Positions 28,953-41,150 of a stretch of DNA of 64,000 nt are shown here, one piece after another. The stretch's first letter is position 1, and every line of letters begins with the position of its first letter. The DNA lies in assembly GCF_004027225.2 (NCBI RefSeq), contig NC_044277.2:134384057-134448056 (forward strand). Reading direction: 5' to 3'. Origin of the DNA: Strigops habroptila. Taxonomy: Eukaryota; Chordata; Aves; Psittaciformes; Psittacidae. The notes under the pieces were generated by a model, which saw only the letters and a program-made list of their open reading frames with translations, was not told where the DNA came from and made no database searches. The translations under genes and the position numbers were made by a program.

Positions 28953-30506
28953 CATCACTAGGTATTTGAAACATGTAATAAGCCTGGAAAGCAAAGGGAC
29001 TTTGCGATCATGATTATCTTGTTAGTGACTCAGAGTTATGGGGTTCTTTAGCACTCACTTTGCAGTGGGGGACTATTTTGTACATTGCTGCTTCTAGGGT
29101 CCCAGCTGTGGAGGGGGGTCATAAAAAGATGAATAAAGCTTCAAAACTGGCTTGCCTGAAGGATGGAGTACACCCTTTCTCTACTGATCCTTAGCTCTCT
29201 GAAGGGTCTGAAGTCCATGAACTGCAGGCCATGAAGGTTCAGTGCAGCTGATTGATCTTGGCCCTGTTAAAAAATGGAAAAATCTAAATGCAAACATTCC
29301 TCTCTCTGTCTCGATCAAAGTGAATATAACGTGAGCCCAAGCACATCACTATGAATCAAACAGAATTCCTTTCAGGGTAGCTAATGTAGATGTGGCCTTC
29401 CAAGTCATACTTTCAGTCAGCATAGCCAACCTAACTTCATATATGTAGATAGTTTTTAATTTATGCATTGACTTTCTCAACTGCTATCTTTTTACAAGAA
29501 AAAAAATCCTGTATGTAATTCTTTTTAGTTGAAAGCATGATAAAAAATACCCTGCGAGCCCTAGCTTACAGAACAAAATACAGATATTCAGATAGTAATT
29601 AATAATAAGTTTTAATTAAGTCATAGCTTGCAAGATGTCAAAATATGTAATGTCGAGCTGCTGCCCAGCACTTTTTGCTTCTCTGGAAATAACTGTCCTC
29701 TGTTTGCATTATACCAACTTTTTGCCAGTCTGACAACCAGGGAACCCATATATCAGCTTAGCTAGCACTATTTTTTTAGGCTAAGGTAGAGCAGGAGGGA
29801 GGCTATAGCTAATTATAGCCTGCATTTGAAAGAAAAGCAGCTCTGTATGTTGAATAATATGTTTTAATACTCAGTGGATTTGTAATGTTCAAACTGTTGT
29901 ATTAAAGTGTACAATCAAGATGCCTGGCTGATATTTCAGAGAAATTTGTGCGAGTGAACTGATAGCTTAGTCTTTAACTACAAGAAAAAGGAAGAATTAC
30001 TATGCAGTTTGTGTATTTTACATTACTCCTATTTAAGTTTAAAAATATACTAGGCAACTTCAGGAAAACTAGTTCACATATAATGAAACAATTTTAATGC
30101 TGTAGGGTAAAGATATTTTTGCTAAATTCATTTTGGATTCCCTACTGGATTTGTAGGTCATTCATATATTAAAATCTTAAGTTGATTCCAAACCCCAGAA
30201 ATTTAAATAAAGAACCTATTTATGGAACCTACTGTATTTCTGGCCAATTTTTCTCTTTTCCTTGGGCAACTCATGTTTACATTTACAACCAGTATTTGTG
30301 AGGTGTTTCCCATACTGGGGAACAGTGCTGTATATTCTTCTTTAGCTTTATTTGGGCCTTTTGCATAGTTTGTTTTGCCTAGAACATCTATTTCATCTGC
30401 TTTGTGTAACTTCATCTATTTTTTTCCAGAGCACAGCTTTGTATTTTATTGGGAAAAACAAAGAATAGTCACCACAGAATGTGGAAACAAAGAAAATAGT
30501 TGTGAA

Positions 30507-30528
30507 TGTGTGTGTGTGTGTGTGTGTG
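30507..30528. repeat. (TG)11 microsatellite
   Basis: Eleven uninterrupted TG units followed by CATGCATAC. Confidence 0.97.
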
Positions 30529-33500
30529 CATGCATACTCATCATCCAGAAACCATGCTGATAAACAATGTGAAACAAAGCATTATTAATAATTCAGCAAG
30601 CTGGATGGCAAAAAAAAAAAAAAAAGCTGAAGAAACTGTTTGGGTTTTTTTTCCCCAGCTGGACAATATTTAAACATTTGAAGTGGTACCTCCTCAAATA
30701 GAAGTAATGACTGAAATCAGCAGAATTAAAAGTTCTGAGATAACTGGTCAGAAAAAGAGCTGAACTTAAGATTTGGGATAAACACACCTGCATTTCTAAA
30801 TGCCCAGGGAGCCTTTGTGAGGCTTGAAAAGATATGAAGTAAATCAGTCCCTGAATTTCATTGCCTATCTTATGTTAAAATACTGCACTTAGTGAAGATT
30901 AATCAAGATAATTTTCCTTCCATTGACACCATCACCCTTTGCACCTGTACAGAATCATTTATGTAAAACGGCTGGTATTATTGTAATGCCTCTTACTTGA
31001 GACTTCAAATAATATTCAAGTGTATGAGGTGCCTTAAAATAATTAGAAGAAATGAAAATACAAAGACGCAGACTGGTAGAAATCAGTGGATCCTACTGAT
31101 GTACATTAGTGGATCCTCAGGGCACACACAGTGCTTCAGTTCTTCACTGCTCTTTGTCCCAGATTCCTTCTAGCTACATGCATGCACACCAGAAGACATT
31201 TTTCCAGAGAAGATAAATGATCAAGTGATTAGAAAAGGGGTCAGGAATTTTTGAGGTACTGGATCCATTTTCAACCGTTAGACATTTCCTAAATTACCCA
31301 GAGAATGTCTTTGTGGTCTTTTACGAGCAGATTCAAGATCACACAGTTTGCATTGCAAGCTGGGTGGCTAGGTGCCAGCTCTGAAGTGTATGATGCCATA
31401 TATTTATACAGTGGCAACAGCTGTGAGCCTTGATCTTGACTGGGGCCTTTAGTCTTTTCTGTAATGCAGATACAAATATGATAAATTTTAAAAAGATTAA
31501 AATCAGTAATCTGATCTTATTCTGTATAGATATGCAAATTTATGTTCTGTTTCTTCCTTCCGGATTTAGGAGCTTAAAGGGGGAAAAAAAAGAGAATTTT
31601 CAATGGAGTGAAACCCCAGCATCCTTTTTTGCCAGAAAGTGACTTTATTAAGTACTGAAATGACTAATGTCAGACAGTCAGAAGCATGCATTTAGGCCTC
31701 AGCTGTTTTTACTGGACAAAAAGCATGCAGAACATATCAATATTTGCAGTATAGTCTGAAAGAGAAAATCCCTTCTTTAGCCTGTGTCTGTTACTTCCTC
31801 ATTGTATCTGGACATAAGGAGTTTTTGCATTCATAATCATTTCATGAGATCGGTCTAGTTTTCTCCTTCTCCTGTGCAGTCATAACCCTTGACAGCTAAG
31901 TTTGTTCTTTGAATTTTATTGTAATACTGTATCTCAAGACTTTCTTTGCAATAATGTATTTTTTTTCCATCCAATCAACATTTTTTTTTTTTTAAATTTC
32001 ATTCTGTCCTCTTTTGGTTTCAATTCTGTTTTCCAGATCCAGTGGCTAACAGTTCTTACCCACTTTCTCCTACCATGGCTTTCCATTCGCCAGTTCCTAG
32101 GCTTTACCTCCCTCTCCAATCTTGACTCGCACTTTACCTCACAGTTCACTCTTCTTTTTTCTTGCCACTATGTTAGGGCCATGGAATATGATGACAATTA
32201 TCCTGGAACTTGTTATGAGTAAGCGTTAACAGTTTTTACTGTTATGTCCTTTTGTCCTTCTCTGCTGTCCCTTTTCATTAATTTTCTTCATTCATCCTCT
32301 TCCCCCATACACAATTTTCTGGCGTTTCTTCCATCTGTCCTTGGGCAGTGACTTAGGAATGCTCAGAGGATTGAACTTGTAGATTCTTATCTTAGATGGA
32401 GAAGGAAGAAGCAATTTGTACAGTGAGTTCAAGGAAAGTGAAATGTGTAGGCCCCTAACAAAAAGGAGGAGCTGGATGGGGAAATGAAGGGTGGGAGGAT
32501 TTTTTTCTGTACAAAAAGGAGTTAGAGGAGTGCCAGCTGGGACAACTTTGTTTTCCCAGTCCCGTGATACATGCAGGCAAAAAGGTGAGAGAACTAGAAA
32601 TTCTTCAAGTACTGCTTCGTCTTGCCATTGTCTAGACATTTCCTCTCCTGGTGACTTCTTCCAGGAGTACGTTGCCATAGCAAAGAACAGAAGTGGGGAA
32701 TTTCCCTTCTGATTTTTGGCAGAAGAAAAGTGGTGCTTTCCCATTACTTCAGCTGCTGTTTACTCAGAAAATGATGTTGCCATATATTAACAGTGAGATT
32801 TATCTGAAAATCCAGAGAATATAGGAAAATTGACACTAACAATCAGGGCCCTGATTTTCATGGATGGTTTACGCAAAATATAAATGTTTCAGAGAAACGA
32901 AGAAGAGCATTTCCTGCCTACTGCACTCCTATCAGTTTGTGGTAATGGTACAATAGATGCTTAGTTAAAGTTCTGACCAGATGTTTCAACCATAAAGCTA
33001 TTTTAGTAGAGGCTTTGAATATGCATATGACAGCATCTATAAATACTGTAACTTATTAGCATTTTTACAGCTAAAAATAAAGAAAACAAATATGACTGTT
33101 GACTTACACTTCAGAAGTTGAAAGATTAGGTAACAAATTAAATGGTAAGCTTGACTTCTGTTAAGACCCGTGCTGGTTAGTGCAACATACCCAAGCCTAC
33201 AATCCCTGTTGGACAAGAGCCGATGTTAATTTTACACATGTGAGCAATATGAAAGAAATTAATGGGATTAAGGAGCTGCATTACAAGCTTTGGTACAGGA
33301 TACAATCTCACTGGCTGTTATGATGCAGTCTATCCATCTCCATGTCGAACAGCATGAAAAACTATGTTCGACCATGTGTTAGTAACCTTTTTAAAACCTG
33401 TTTCAAATAATTTGTGCTGTGTGATGTTTCTCAAATGACTAAAAGGAAATTCGTTTGTATTTTGGGGTATGATGAGTTTAATCAAATCCTGTTCTCCCTC

Positions 33501-33727
33501 CACTTCTTTTGTGGGCATATACTAAGAATATCATATAATTTCTTATTGTTCAGAAAAGCTACTAGGCTAAAGTGAATAATGTGGATATTGATTGCCATTC
33601 ATTCCTCTTTTATTTGTATCTTTCCTCTTTCTGTGGTGGTGTGTGCTGTAAGCTTTCTAACGAGAAACTGACCCCAGCATATAGTTAACTGTTTATCAGC
33701 ACAAGTGCGTATGTGTTAACTTTCCTA

Positions 33728-33752
33728 TTATGTCTTCAAAGTGAAGACATAA
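33728..33752. repeat. Short perfect hairpin, 11-bp arms
   Basis: TTATGTCTTCA and TGAAGACATAA flank a 3-base AAG loop. It has no run of T after it and no neighbouring gene, so a terminator-like role is not implied. Confidence 0.85.
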
Positions 33753-36311
33753 CACACTGCGATTCCTACTAAGCATGTGTAGACCGCCTGTTTACCCTCA
33801 TGGACATGATAAAATGAAGACAATTTTAGAGGGAACTCAGCTGACAAAAATCAACCTATTTTATTTACTTACTTTCCTATAATGGAAAAGATGCAATTTT
33901 CCTCAAAGCAGTGACAGTGTTTAATATTCTCTTATGAAGAGAATTTGCAAAGCATATCATCCTGAAATGACAAACTAAAAGCTTTACGTGTTGTTTTAAT
34001 TTTTTTTCTATGTGAGAATTTAATGAAAGGTTTTGATCAGTGTTAACACTTTGGTTAGTTTACAAGAGAAAAGTTTAGGTTTGAAGAAGTTTGAATCTCA
34101 TTGTGGGCTATTTTGTTTGCATACTCCTGTAATAATAGAGTCAGATGCCTCAAACTGCAGAAATAGATAACTTATGAAATGCCTTATGTCCCAGAAGTCA
34201 AACGCCTCTGTATATATCCAAGAGTTACTAACAAATGTAAGGCGGGACAAAACGAAATCCAAATCTTTGCAGAATTCTGGCTCTCAGCCCATTTTGTAAC
34301 TCTGTAACTTCTCCTTAGAGGGCAGAGTACAACGCTGGGAGATGGCAAACACTGTATGCTCTTTTTAATGATGCATCAGAAACACTTCAAGAACAGGTTT
34401 GTTGTTGCAGTCTCTCTGGTACAACATATGTGCCTCAGCTGAAACGCACATGATGCAAGTCTTACCCGCCCTGTCTGTTTTTTCTAATAGAAGAAAATAC
34501 AAATTTTGCTCCATAGAAACCTTAGCCAATATAACTTCAAATATTAGTGTTACAAAATAAGTTTTTTCCAAACGGTGGTACTCAAATGAAACAGAAAAGG
34601 TTTGATTTTCAGCCTTTTCACGAGTAGCAACCAACCAACATGCTATTGAATAAGATGAGCTCTAATTTCCAGTTAAGGTAACTGCAGGGTTATTCAAAAT
34701 TAGTGCCTAGGTCAAGACTTTCAAAAGAGACTTAATTTCTAGTTTGCAAACTGAGGCCTTAAGGGAGCCTGATTTCCAGAGAGTCCTTCATGTCTGCTCT
34801 TTAACGTTCCCGTAAGTGTCCAGTTCACTATTTGAAAGGCAGGGAATACTGTTGTTCGGTTTTGAAAAATCTTGACCTTTTTTTAAACATATAAACAGTC
34901 TCATTTTCAAAGCAATTTGATTTAAGCTACATTGCAACCAACTAACCCCACAGCATCATAGTCTTGATAACAGACAGTTTAGAGAACAACTTTGGAATGA
35001 TCTTGATTTGGAAAAACAGTCCTTCAGGTTTCAATAATGTGCAGGGGAAGAGGTGATTTACTGTTAATGTCTTGTTAACCCTCAACTATCAAATTTAGTA
35101 GATTGATAGCCAAACTAATTGGTATGATAGGTAGGATAGACAGTAAACATTCCTTAGGCTGCAACTTGTAGGCTAAAATGGTTGATCTCCTTGATTAAAA
35201 AAAATCCTTGTACCTGACAGTATAATGAACTTTCTAAAATTATAAACATAATTAATTTCAAGTACACAATGTTAACAAATGCTTTCCAGTAAACAAATCT
35301 GTCAATTTAGTCTGTGTTTGCCTACCTACATCCGTTCATATTCCCCCACTTGTACCGTCTGCTCTTTTTATGTGCGTACGACACACCTGCACTTTACAGA
35401 TGTTGTATACAATAATGCATTATTTATAGCTAAACTTTGGTTTGGATTAATTATGAATTAGATTCTGACTGTAATGGGACTGCTTAAACATGTATACTTA
35501 ATTATAAACAAGTATAATAAACAAGTATGTGCAAGACTGTAACCTGAACAATCAAGTCAGGCAATTTAAAAAATTATCACTGGAATTGTAGAGATACTTA
35601 TAATAATGAAAAAACATATTCCAAGCAGACGTGTCAGAAAAGCAACATTTAAACAAGATAATTGCTAATTAAAGTTTTTCATGTTTGGAATAAAAAGTGT
35701 TTAGGATATTAATAATGATCTGGTATTCAGGTTATTTAAATACTGGTCATTTAGTCACTGGTTAGGGGTTTAAACATAGCCTGTTTCCTGGCCAGTCTCT
35801 GCTGCCACACTATTTGAGTTAGAAAAGTTCAATGGGCAATATTAGCTTAGCTGTGGAACTCTGATATTTAATGGGATTTTATGAAAATATCTAATATGTG
35901 CACATGGCAGCAAGTTCTCACAGTTAAATATTGTCACAGAAGTGTCTTTTGATTCCATTATAATCCTGATTTCATTTAACAATTAAACAAATAGAGCGTG
36001 CTGAGGCCACTATTGAATAATGATAATGAGGAAGTTTCTTCTCCCCATGATCTTCAAAAAGTTGTGGCAAAAAAAGTATACGGTTTACATCAGTATAATG
36101 CGAACTACTTCCTGAGCTCACTGGGATAAAGAAGGTCTCTATAGACCATTGTTGGGACTTTGGTTTATCAGAAATGCTTCATTTTGTATATGGAAGTATT
36201 TTTCAACTTATGCATTCAAAATGCATCTGAATAAACACTTTGCTAATGTAAGGAAATTCTGCAAACAGAATGGGGCAAATAAAAATCACTGAATTATCAT
36301 CAGAAGAAATC

Positions 36312-36546
36312 TAAGATTTAGATTAGGCATTAGGAAAAAAATTCTTCCCTGTGAGGGTGCTGAGGCGCTGGCACAGGTTGCCCAGAGAAGCTGTGGCTGC
36401 CCCATCCCTGTCAGTGTTCAAGGCCAGGTTGGACGGGGCTTGGAGCACCCTGCTCTAGTGGAAGGTGTCCCTGCCCGTGGCAGGGGGTTGGAACTGGATA
36501 ATCCTTATGGTCCCTTCCAACCCTAACCACTCTGTGATTCTATGAT
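36312..36546 (+). mobile_element. CR1 LINE 3' tail
   Basis: This short forward copy runs from the segment encoding the CR1 protein C-terminus (GAGGGTGCTGAGGCGCTGG) through GGTTGGACGGGGCTTGG and GGTGTCCCTGCCCGTGGCAG. It ends TGTGATTCTATGATC, the CR1 terminal repeat. It reads in the same direction as PLCL2 and lies about 2.5 kb upstream of the CpG island. Confidence 0.94.
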
Positions 36547-38747
36547 CCGGTGAAATAATTATTTGCTACCTCCATCTTTCTAGCTCAACCTTTCTAGGTT
36601 AGTGTTTGATACCATGTTTATATCACTAATTAAATTTCAGTAGTTAGAATAAGCATAATGCCAGTACTATTACACTGACTTGCAGGCATGTGCCCTCAAG
36701 AGGACGTTCAGAAGTTTTACTGGTTCCTTTGTATTAAATCATCACTTTTACAGCCAAAAGTCTGGCAATGTCTGCCAGTCTTGATATCATTCATTACAGA
36801 ACTGCCAAGGCTAAAGTGAAATGATTTCTTTTTCAGTGGTGTTATCTTGTTTCTATACAGGTTGGACAGATAAGCAGAGTTGAAAAGGGAAGGTTTTTTT
36901 CTTCTTTTTTCTCTGAGACAGGACTGATCAAATTTTGCTAAAGGCCTTAGAATTGGTGTTTTAGTATGTGCATCTTAAGTAGCAAAATGACGGAAAGCAC
37001 ACATCTTCCTCACCCATCTTCCTCAGTTTGCTGGCAACGCCTTGTGATAAATGATTCTTATAACATTTTGTACCTGTTGCATGTAAATCTCAACCCCCAG
37101 AAGAAACAGTGATGATCCTAATGACAAGCACCTCCTGTAGGGATAGTTTGTGATGTGCACATCTGCAGATACAATACTGAACGTACCTTTAATATACAAG
37201 GGTGCCTTTGCTGCTTAAATAGCACGATGTTCAGGCAAGAGATGTTCAGATAAGGACAAATGGTAAAATCTCAGCTAATGAAACCCACAAACTTTGGCTG
37301 TTTCAAATCTGAAGTTTAATACTAGTGTCTGTCAGCATATACAGCCTAAATCCTGCAAATGTCTAGGTTTTCGTTTAAACTTCAGCATTGTTAATAGTTT
37401 GATTAAAATTGGGACCATATATGTGAGTGATGTAGTAGTGTCAGGTCCCCTTGACCCCCTTGGAATGATACTGAATAAGTAATATCCTCCCAATAGGTTC
37501 ATACTTTCCTCCAAGCTGTGTAATACTTCATGGTCCCTTTTTCCTACAGTGATGAACGCCATTGTCCAGAGTTGCAGGCAGACTAATGCCTGCAAGTCAT
37601 GGACCAGAGATTAATGATGTATTACATGTAATTATTAGGCACCCGAAACAGCTTTATTCTGGGGGACTGGCTTGGCACTTCCGTGACACAAACACGAGTG
37701 GGTTCCTGTATCTTAGTTACTGGACCTCTTACCTGAAAGGTGAATTGTTTGGTCCTTTCGTTGCTACCAAGATGATTATTTAATAATGCCCATGAGCAGG
37801 TTATTGCTGAACTGCAGTCACATTCCCACTTGTGCTCTGTCTTCCTTCTGGCCCAGTGTCTCTTGGTTTCCTTTCTATAGTGAGGCACAGCTTCCCAAGG
37901 GAAACACTCTCACCAGAACCAGTCTGTAAGCTTGTGTTGGTCTAATGGCAGTGGGGACACAGATGTGAATCCCTTCAGGAAGGGAAGCGACTGAAATAAG
38001 GGCTGTGATGGAGACAGAAGAAGGTATGACCCCTGCGCCTCTCTGCTTTGGAGGAGTGAGCTGGCAGCTGGCTCCTTGGTGTTCCAAGGGAGAAGACAGA
38101 GATGCCTTCCCGCAACACAGCTCAAGGCAGTGGGCTACCAACAGATAGAGGCACTGCTCTGCAGTCTGTGGTAAGGTCCTGGAGCCAAGGAACAGGATTG
38201 AAAATGTCTTCTCTGCTCCAGCGCTTCCACCGTGTGCCTCTGCACCAGCACACCAACAGGGGTGTGTGTGTGTTATGCTGCTTCATTCTAGGTATCTACA
38301 ATAGATTTCTGATCTCTCGTGCCAAGGCTCCAGACGCAGTCAGTGATCTCAAGAGGGCAACCGGGGGAACCTAAAAGTGAAGTGCTTTCGTTCGGCTATA
38401 ATCCGAGTGTGGCTCCTGCATGAAGCACTTGAGACAAATGCCGAAGGTCAGATGGTGTGGGCCGTCTTAGGTGTCTCTTCGCTCAGCGGGACTCCTCGCA
38501 CTCCTATTTCTGTGGCTCCTAATTTTGCCCGTGCTCTCGGTGCAGTGCCTCCCTGCTTGACCTAACTCAATTTCAAGCAGAGGGCCAAGTGCAATGTGGC
38601 ATTTCATTTCCCTGCATTCAACTCGATCGTGAAATATCAAGCTCTTGTAAAGCACAGCCATGTCAAGACATAAATGTGTGGCTCTGAATTATTCCTTGTA
38701 CACAGAGTCACTCGTGTTTGTCTCAGCAAACATAAACAAGTATGCAT
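36547..38747. other. Intergenic stretch upstream of the PLCL2 island, no gene seen
   Basis: Composition becomes more GC-rich toward 37850-38640 but without CpG-island density. Short frames overlap on both strands and have no recognisable products. Distal promoter elements could lie here, but none can be named from sequence alone. Confidence 0.6.
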
Positions 38748-38980
38748 GGGTAGATTTAGAGTAGACATTAGGAAGAAGTTCTTTACTGTGAGGGTGGTGA
38801 GACACTGGCACAGGCTGTCCAAGGAGGTTGTGGCTGCCCCATCCCTGGCAGTGTTCAAGGCCAGGTTGGACGGGGCTTTGAGCAACCTGGTCTAGTGGAA
38901 GGTGTCCCTGCCCATGGCAGGGGGTTGGAACTGGATGAGCTTTGAGGTCCCTTCCAACACAAACCATTCTATATGATTCC
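38748..38980 (+). mobile_element. CR1 LINE 3' tail abutting the PLCL2 CpG island
   Basis: This forward copy contains ATTAGGAAGAAGTTCTTTAC, GTGTTCAAGGCCAGGTTGG and GTGTCCCTGCCCATGGCAGG. It ends near CCATTCTATATGATTCC. Plus-strand translation of 38758-38895 gives the CR1 C-terminal pieces [16 protein letters not shown] and FKARLDGALSNLV. It ends only about 20 bases before GC content rises into the CpG island. Confidence 0.94.
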
Positions 38981-39639
38981 AGGTATAGGGTATTTAAGGG
39001 CACACCGGCCGTGCTGGCTTTATTGAGGACACACTTCTCAGCGTAACCGTCAAGCTGCAGCCTTCATTCAGCTTTTAACGTTCCAGCGCTCCATCACCTC
39101 CTTTCCTTCACCAACCGATGGCCCCGGACCCATGGGCTCGGGCCCGCTGTGACCCGCGGAGCCCCGCTGGCGGCCGCGGGGCACCCCATAGCGCTCGGGA
39201 GCCACCGTTGGGCCCCCGCCCTTCCTGCGTGCCCCGGCGGCCGGTGCCCCGCGTCAGCGGCCGGGTGAAGGGCGCGGGGTGGGGAAGGGCCGGCGGGGCC
39301 GCGGTCCGGTGCGAGCAGCGCCGCGCCGACCCCGGGGCGGGCAGGAGCGGGGAGCGCAGGATGCGGCCGGGCGCGGCGGCCGAGAGCGGGCTTTTTAGTG
39401 CTAGGCTGAGGCGGCTGCGCGGGGAGCGAGCGTGTGGAGGAATCCGCCGATAACCCCAGGGCGAGGGAAGGGGCCGGCCCGGCAGGAGCGGGTCCTGCCC
39501 TCCGGCGGAGCGGCCGCGAGCTGCCGGAGGGGGGTGCTGGCGGCGGGGCCGCCCAATCCGCGCGGGGCCGGCCCCTGTGATTAGCAGCGGCGGCGGCAGC
39601 GGGGGGGAGCCCGGCTCGGTTACTCTGCCTTCCCCGGAG

Positions 39640-39904
39640 AGTTTCCTATCGGGGGCGGCCGGCGCTGCCGCTCCCCTCAGCGCTGCCGGCGTTTTCCCCC
39701 TCGGGGCTGCTGCCGAGCGTTGAGCCGGGGGAGGCGGCAGCAGCAACAGCACGGAGCGAGGGAAGCAACCACATGAATCAGTTTCTCTCTGTATCCGGCT
39801 CCGGGCAGAGGCGGCGACCATAGAGGGGAGGAGGAGAGTAGGGGGAAAAGCGGCTACTGCAGCAGCGGCAGCAGCAGGGCTGGCCGTGCCACCTTGCCGC
39901 TGAG
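39640..39904 (+). other. PLCL2: Predicted non-coding first exon of PLCL2 (left edge not determined)
   Basis: A good donor, GAG|GTGGGT, lies at 39904/39905. It pairs with the strong acceptor at 40589 to give a 685-base GC-rich intron. The sequence before the donor is purine-rich with CAG/GCA-type runs (39728-39756 and 39855-39880), typical of vertebrate 5' UTRs, and has no ORF I would call coding. The left boundary is a guess, because no TATA box or initiator could be chosen in this CpG-rich promoter. It is inferred from splice signals only. Confidence 0.35.
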
Positions 39905-40589
39905 GTGGGTAGCGGGGGCGCAGCGTGCGGGCGGCTGCGGGGCGGAGGCGCGGCGGGCAGCGGCTCCGGAGGGTGTGCGGGCTGGGGTGCTGCCGCCCGT
40001 GAGGCGGCTGGGTGTCGGCAGGCGGCGGGGAGAGCAGAAAAGTTGCCGATGGCGCCCGGGGGGTGCCCCGCGGGGCGGCGTGGCTGCCGTTCCGCCGCTG
40101 CTCGCCGCCGCGCGTGGCCGGAGCGGGGCTGCGGCGGGTCGTCCCCGCGGGGCACGGGACGGGGTTTCCCCCAGGCGGGGGCCGGAGCGTTTGGGGCGTG
40201 TTGTTCGTCAAGTTCTCTTTTCGCTCCCGCTCGGTTGCGCTGCGATTGCGGGTTTCGCTGTGAAACACGGGTGAAAACACCGCCATCAGCGCCGCTCTTG
40301 TTTTTCCTGGCTGAGCAGCCCGCGCGGCGCAGTTCCTCCGGTCCCTCTCGCATCTCCCGCCACCTCCCGCGGCCCGCCCGGGCCCCCCTCCCCGCGGCGG
40401 GGCTGCGCTTCCCGTGCTCCCGGTTCCCGCGCGGCGCTGAGCTGCACCGGGGCCGCCGGGTCGCGGTGCGCGGAGACCTCGCAGCCCCTCCCGGCCCCAC
40501 GCGTGTCCGTGTGTCCGTAGGGAGCGCGCTGTGGTGTAACGCTCCCGCCCGCCGCCCCGTGTCACGTTTCGTTTCTGTCCCTTCCCCAG

Positions 40590-41150
40590 GTGCCCGGAGG
40601 AGCGGTGCTCGCCGGGGCGCAGCTCAGCCGTTTGTCTGTGCCCCCCGCCCGCAGGAGCAGGGCGGCCTCGGCTGCCAAATGTGCAGAGGGGAGAGACTTG
40701 TGCTCAAAATCCCCCCACGATCGTAAATACACGGAAAGCGGAAGAAGAGCCACTGCCGAGCAGCTGCCGGAGGAGGGGAGGGGGACAGCGGTATCGTTGC
40801 TGCCGTAGTCAGGGAGGCTGATGGCGGAGTTTGGCAGTGGTGGCGGTACCGGCGGCGGGGGGCTGCCTTCCTCCCCCGGGCCGGTCCATGGGAAGGTGGC
40901 CTTCAAGGCAGGGGATGGGGAAGGAGGAGGAGACGGCGGAGGTGGTGGCGGCGGCGGGAGATCCCGCTTTGACAGTGCTGGCAGCCGGGTCTCCAACGGG
41001 GACTGTGCCCTGGCGGGAGCCGGCGACCACCCGGGATCGGCTCTTCCTGCAAGCCCGGAGAGCAGCGGCAGCAGCAAAGAGAAAGGATTTTCTACGGGTC
41101 AACAACGAGAAGGCAAACCCGGCATCCCCCGGAGGAGCAGCATAATTAAG
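40590..41150 (+). other. PLCL2: PLCL2 predicted exon 2 (5' UTR plus first coding segment)
   Basis: A strong acceptor (a pyrimidine-rich run ending CTTCCCCAG at 40589) sits 231 bases before the PLCL2 start codon, and the donor GTAAGA follows at 41151. Together they define a 561-base exon with 231 bases of 5' UTR and 330 bases of coding sequence. The UTR has a stop codon (TAG, 40806) in frame with the start, so no N-terminal extension is possible through this exon. Whether the acceptor is used is an inference. Transcription could instead start inside this region, in which case this is simply the first exon. Confidence 0.55.
40821..41150 (+). CDS. PLCL2: PLCL2 (PRIP-2) first coding exon, residues 1-110, partial
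   Basis: This exon encodes the N-terminus of phospholipase C-like 2, a catalytically inactive PLC relative. The family acts as a cytoplasmic scaffold that binds inositol phosphates/phosphoinositides, protein phosphatases and GABARAP, and it dampens B-cell receptor and GABA-A receptor signalling (family knowledge). The translation carries landmarks I recognise from vertebrate PLCL2, in order: MAE start, LPSSPGP (15-21), KAGDGEGGG (29-37), a glycine run (39-46), VSNGDC (57-62) and PRRSSIIK (103-110). The first ATG follows an in-frame TAG at 40806, which fixes the start; the -3 base is C and the +4 base G, so the start context is only moderate. The exon ends AAG|GTAAGA at 41150/41151, a near-ideal donor in phase 0. 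The region is low-complexity and disordered; the PH, EF-hand, X/Y and C2 domains must lie in exons beyond the window. The sibling gene PLCL1 shares RRSSIIK but not the upstream landmarks, so PLCL2 is preferred. Confidence 0.93.

Larger units (their letters stand above)
20938..36311. other. Intergenic block, no gene seen
   Basis: It contains a locally GC-richer patch (about 21180-21540) that is open on both strands but has no recognisable product. It also contains the purine tract at 28794, (TG)11 at 30507, A16 at 30610-30625 and the hairpin at 33728. Nothing else could be supported. Confidence 0.65.

Noticed and set aside
28698..28994. Lys/Gly/Glu and Pro/Leu/Ser frames over the purine tract
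   Set aside because: Simple-repeat translation only.
39108..40565. 485-codon antisense open frame across the CpG island
   Set aside because: It is rich in Pro, Arg, Ala and Gly with no domain, and arises because GC-rich DNA lacks stop codons. It crosses the predicted promoter and intron, so it is a composition artefact.
39905..40726. 273-codon forward frame in the CpG island
   Set aside because: Arg/Gly/Ala-rich with no recognisable motif, it spans the predicted 5' intron and ends before the true PLCL2 start in a different frame.
40821..41150. Alternative identity as another SILK-motif protein (KNL1) or as PLCL1
   Set aside because: KNL1 lacks the LPxSPGP, KAGxGEGGG and VSNGDC landmarks, and PLCL1 has a different N-terminus before RRSSIIK. 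The landmark order fits PLCL2.
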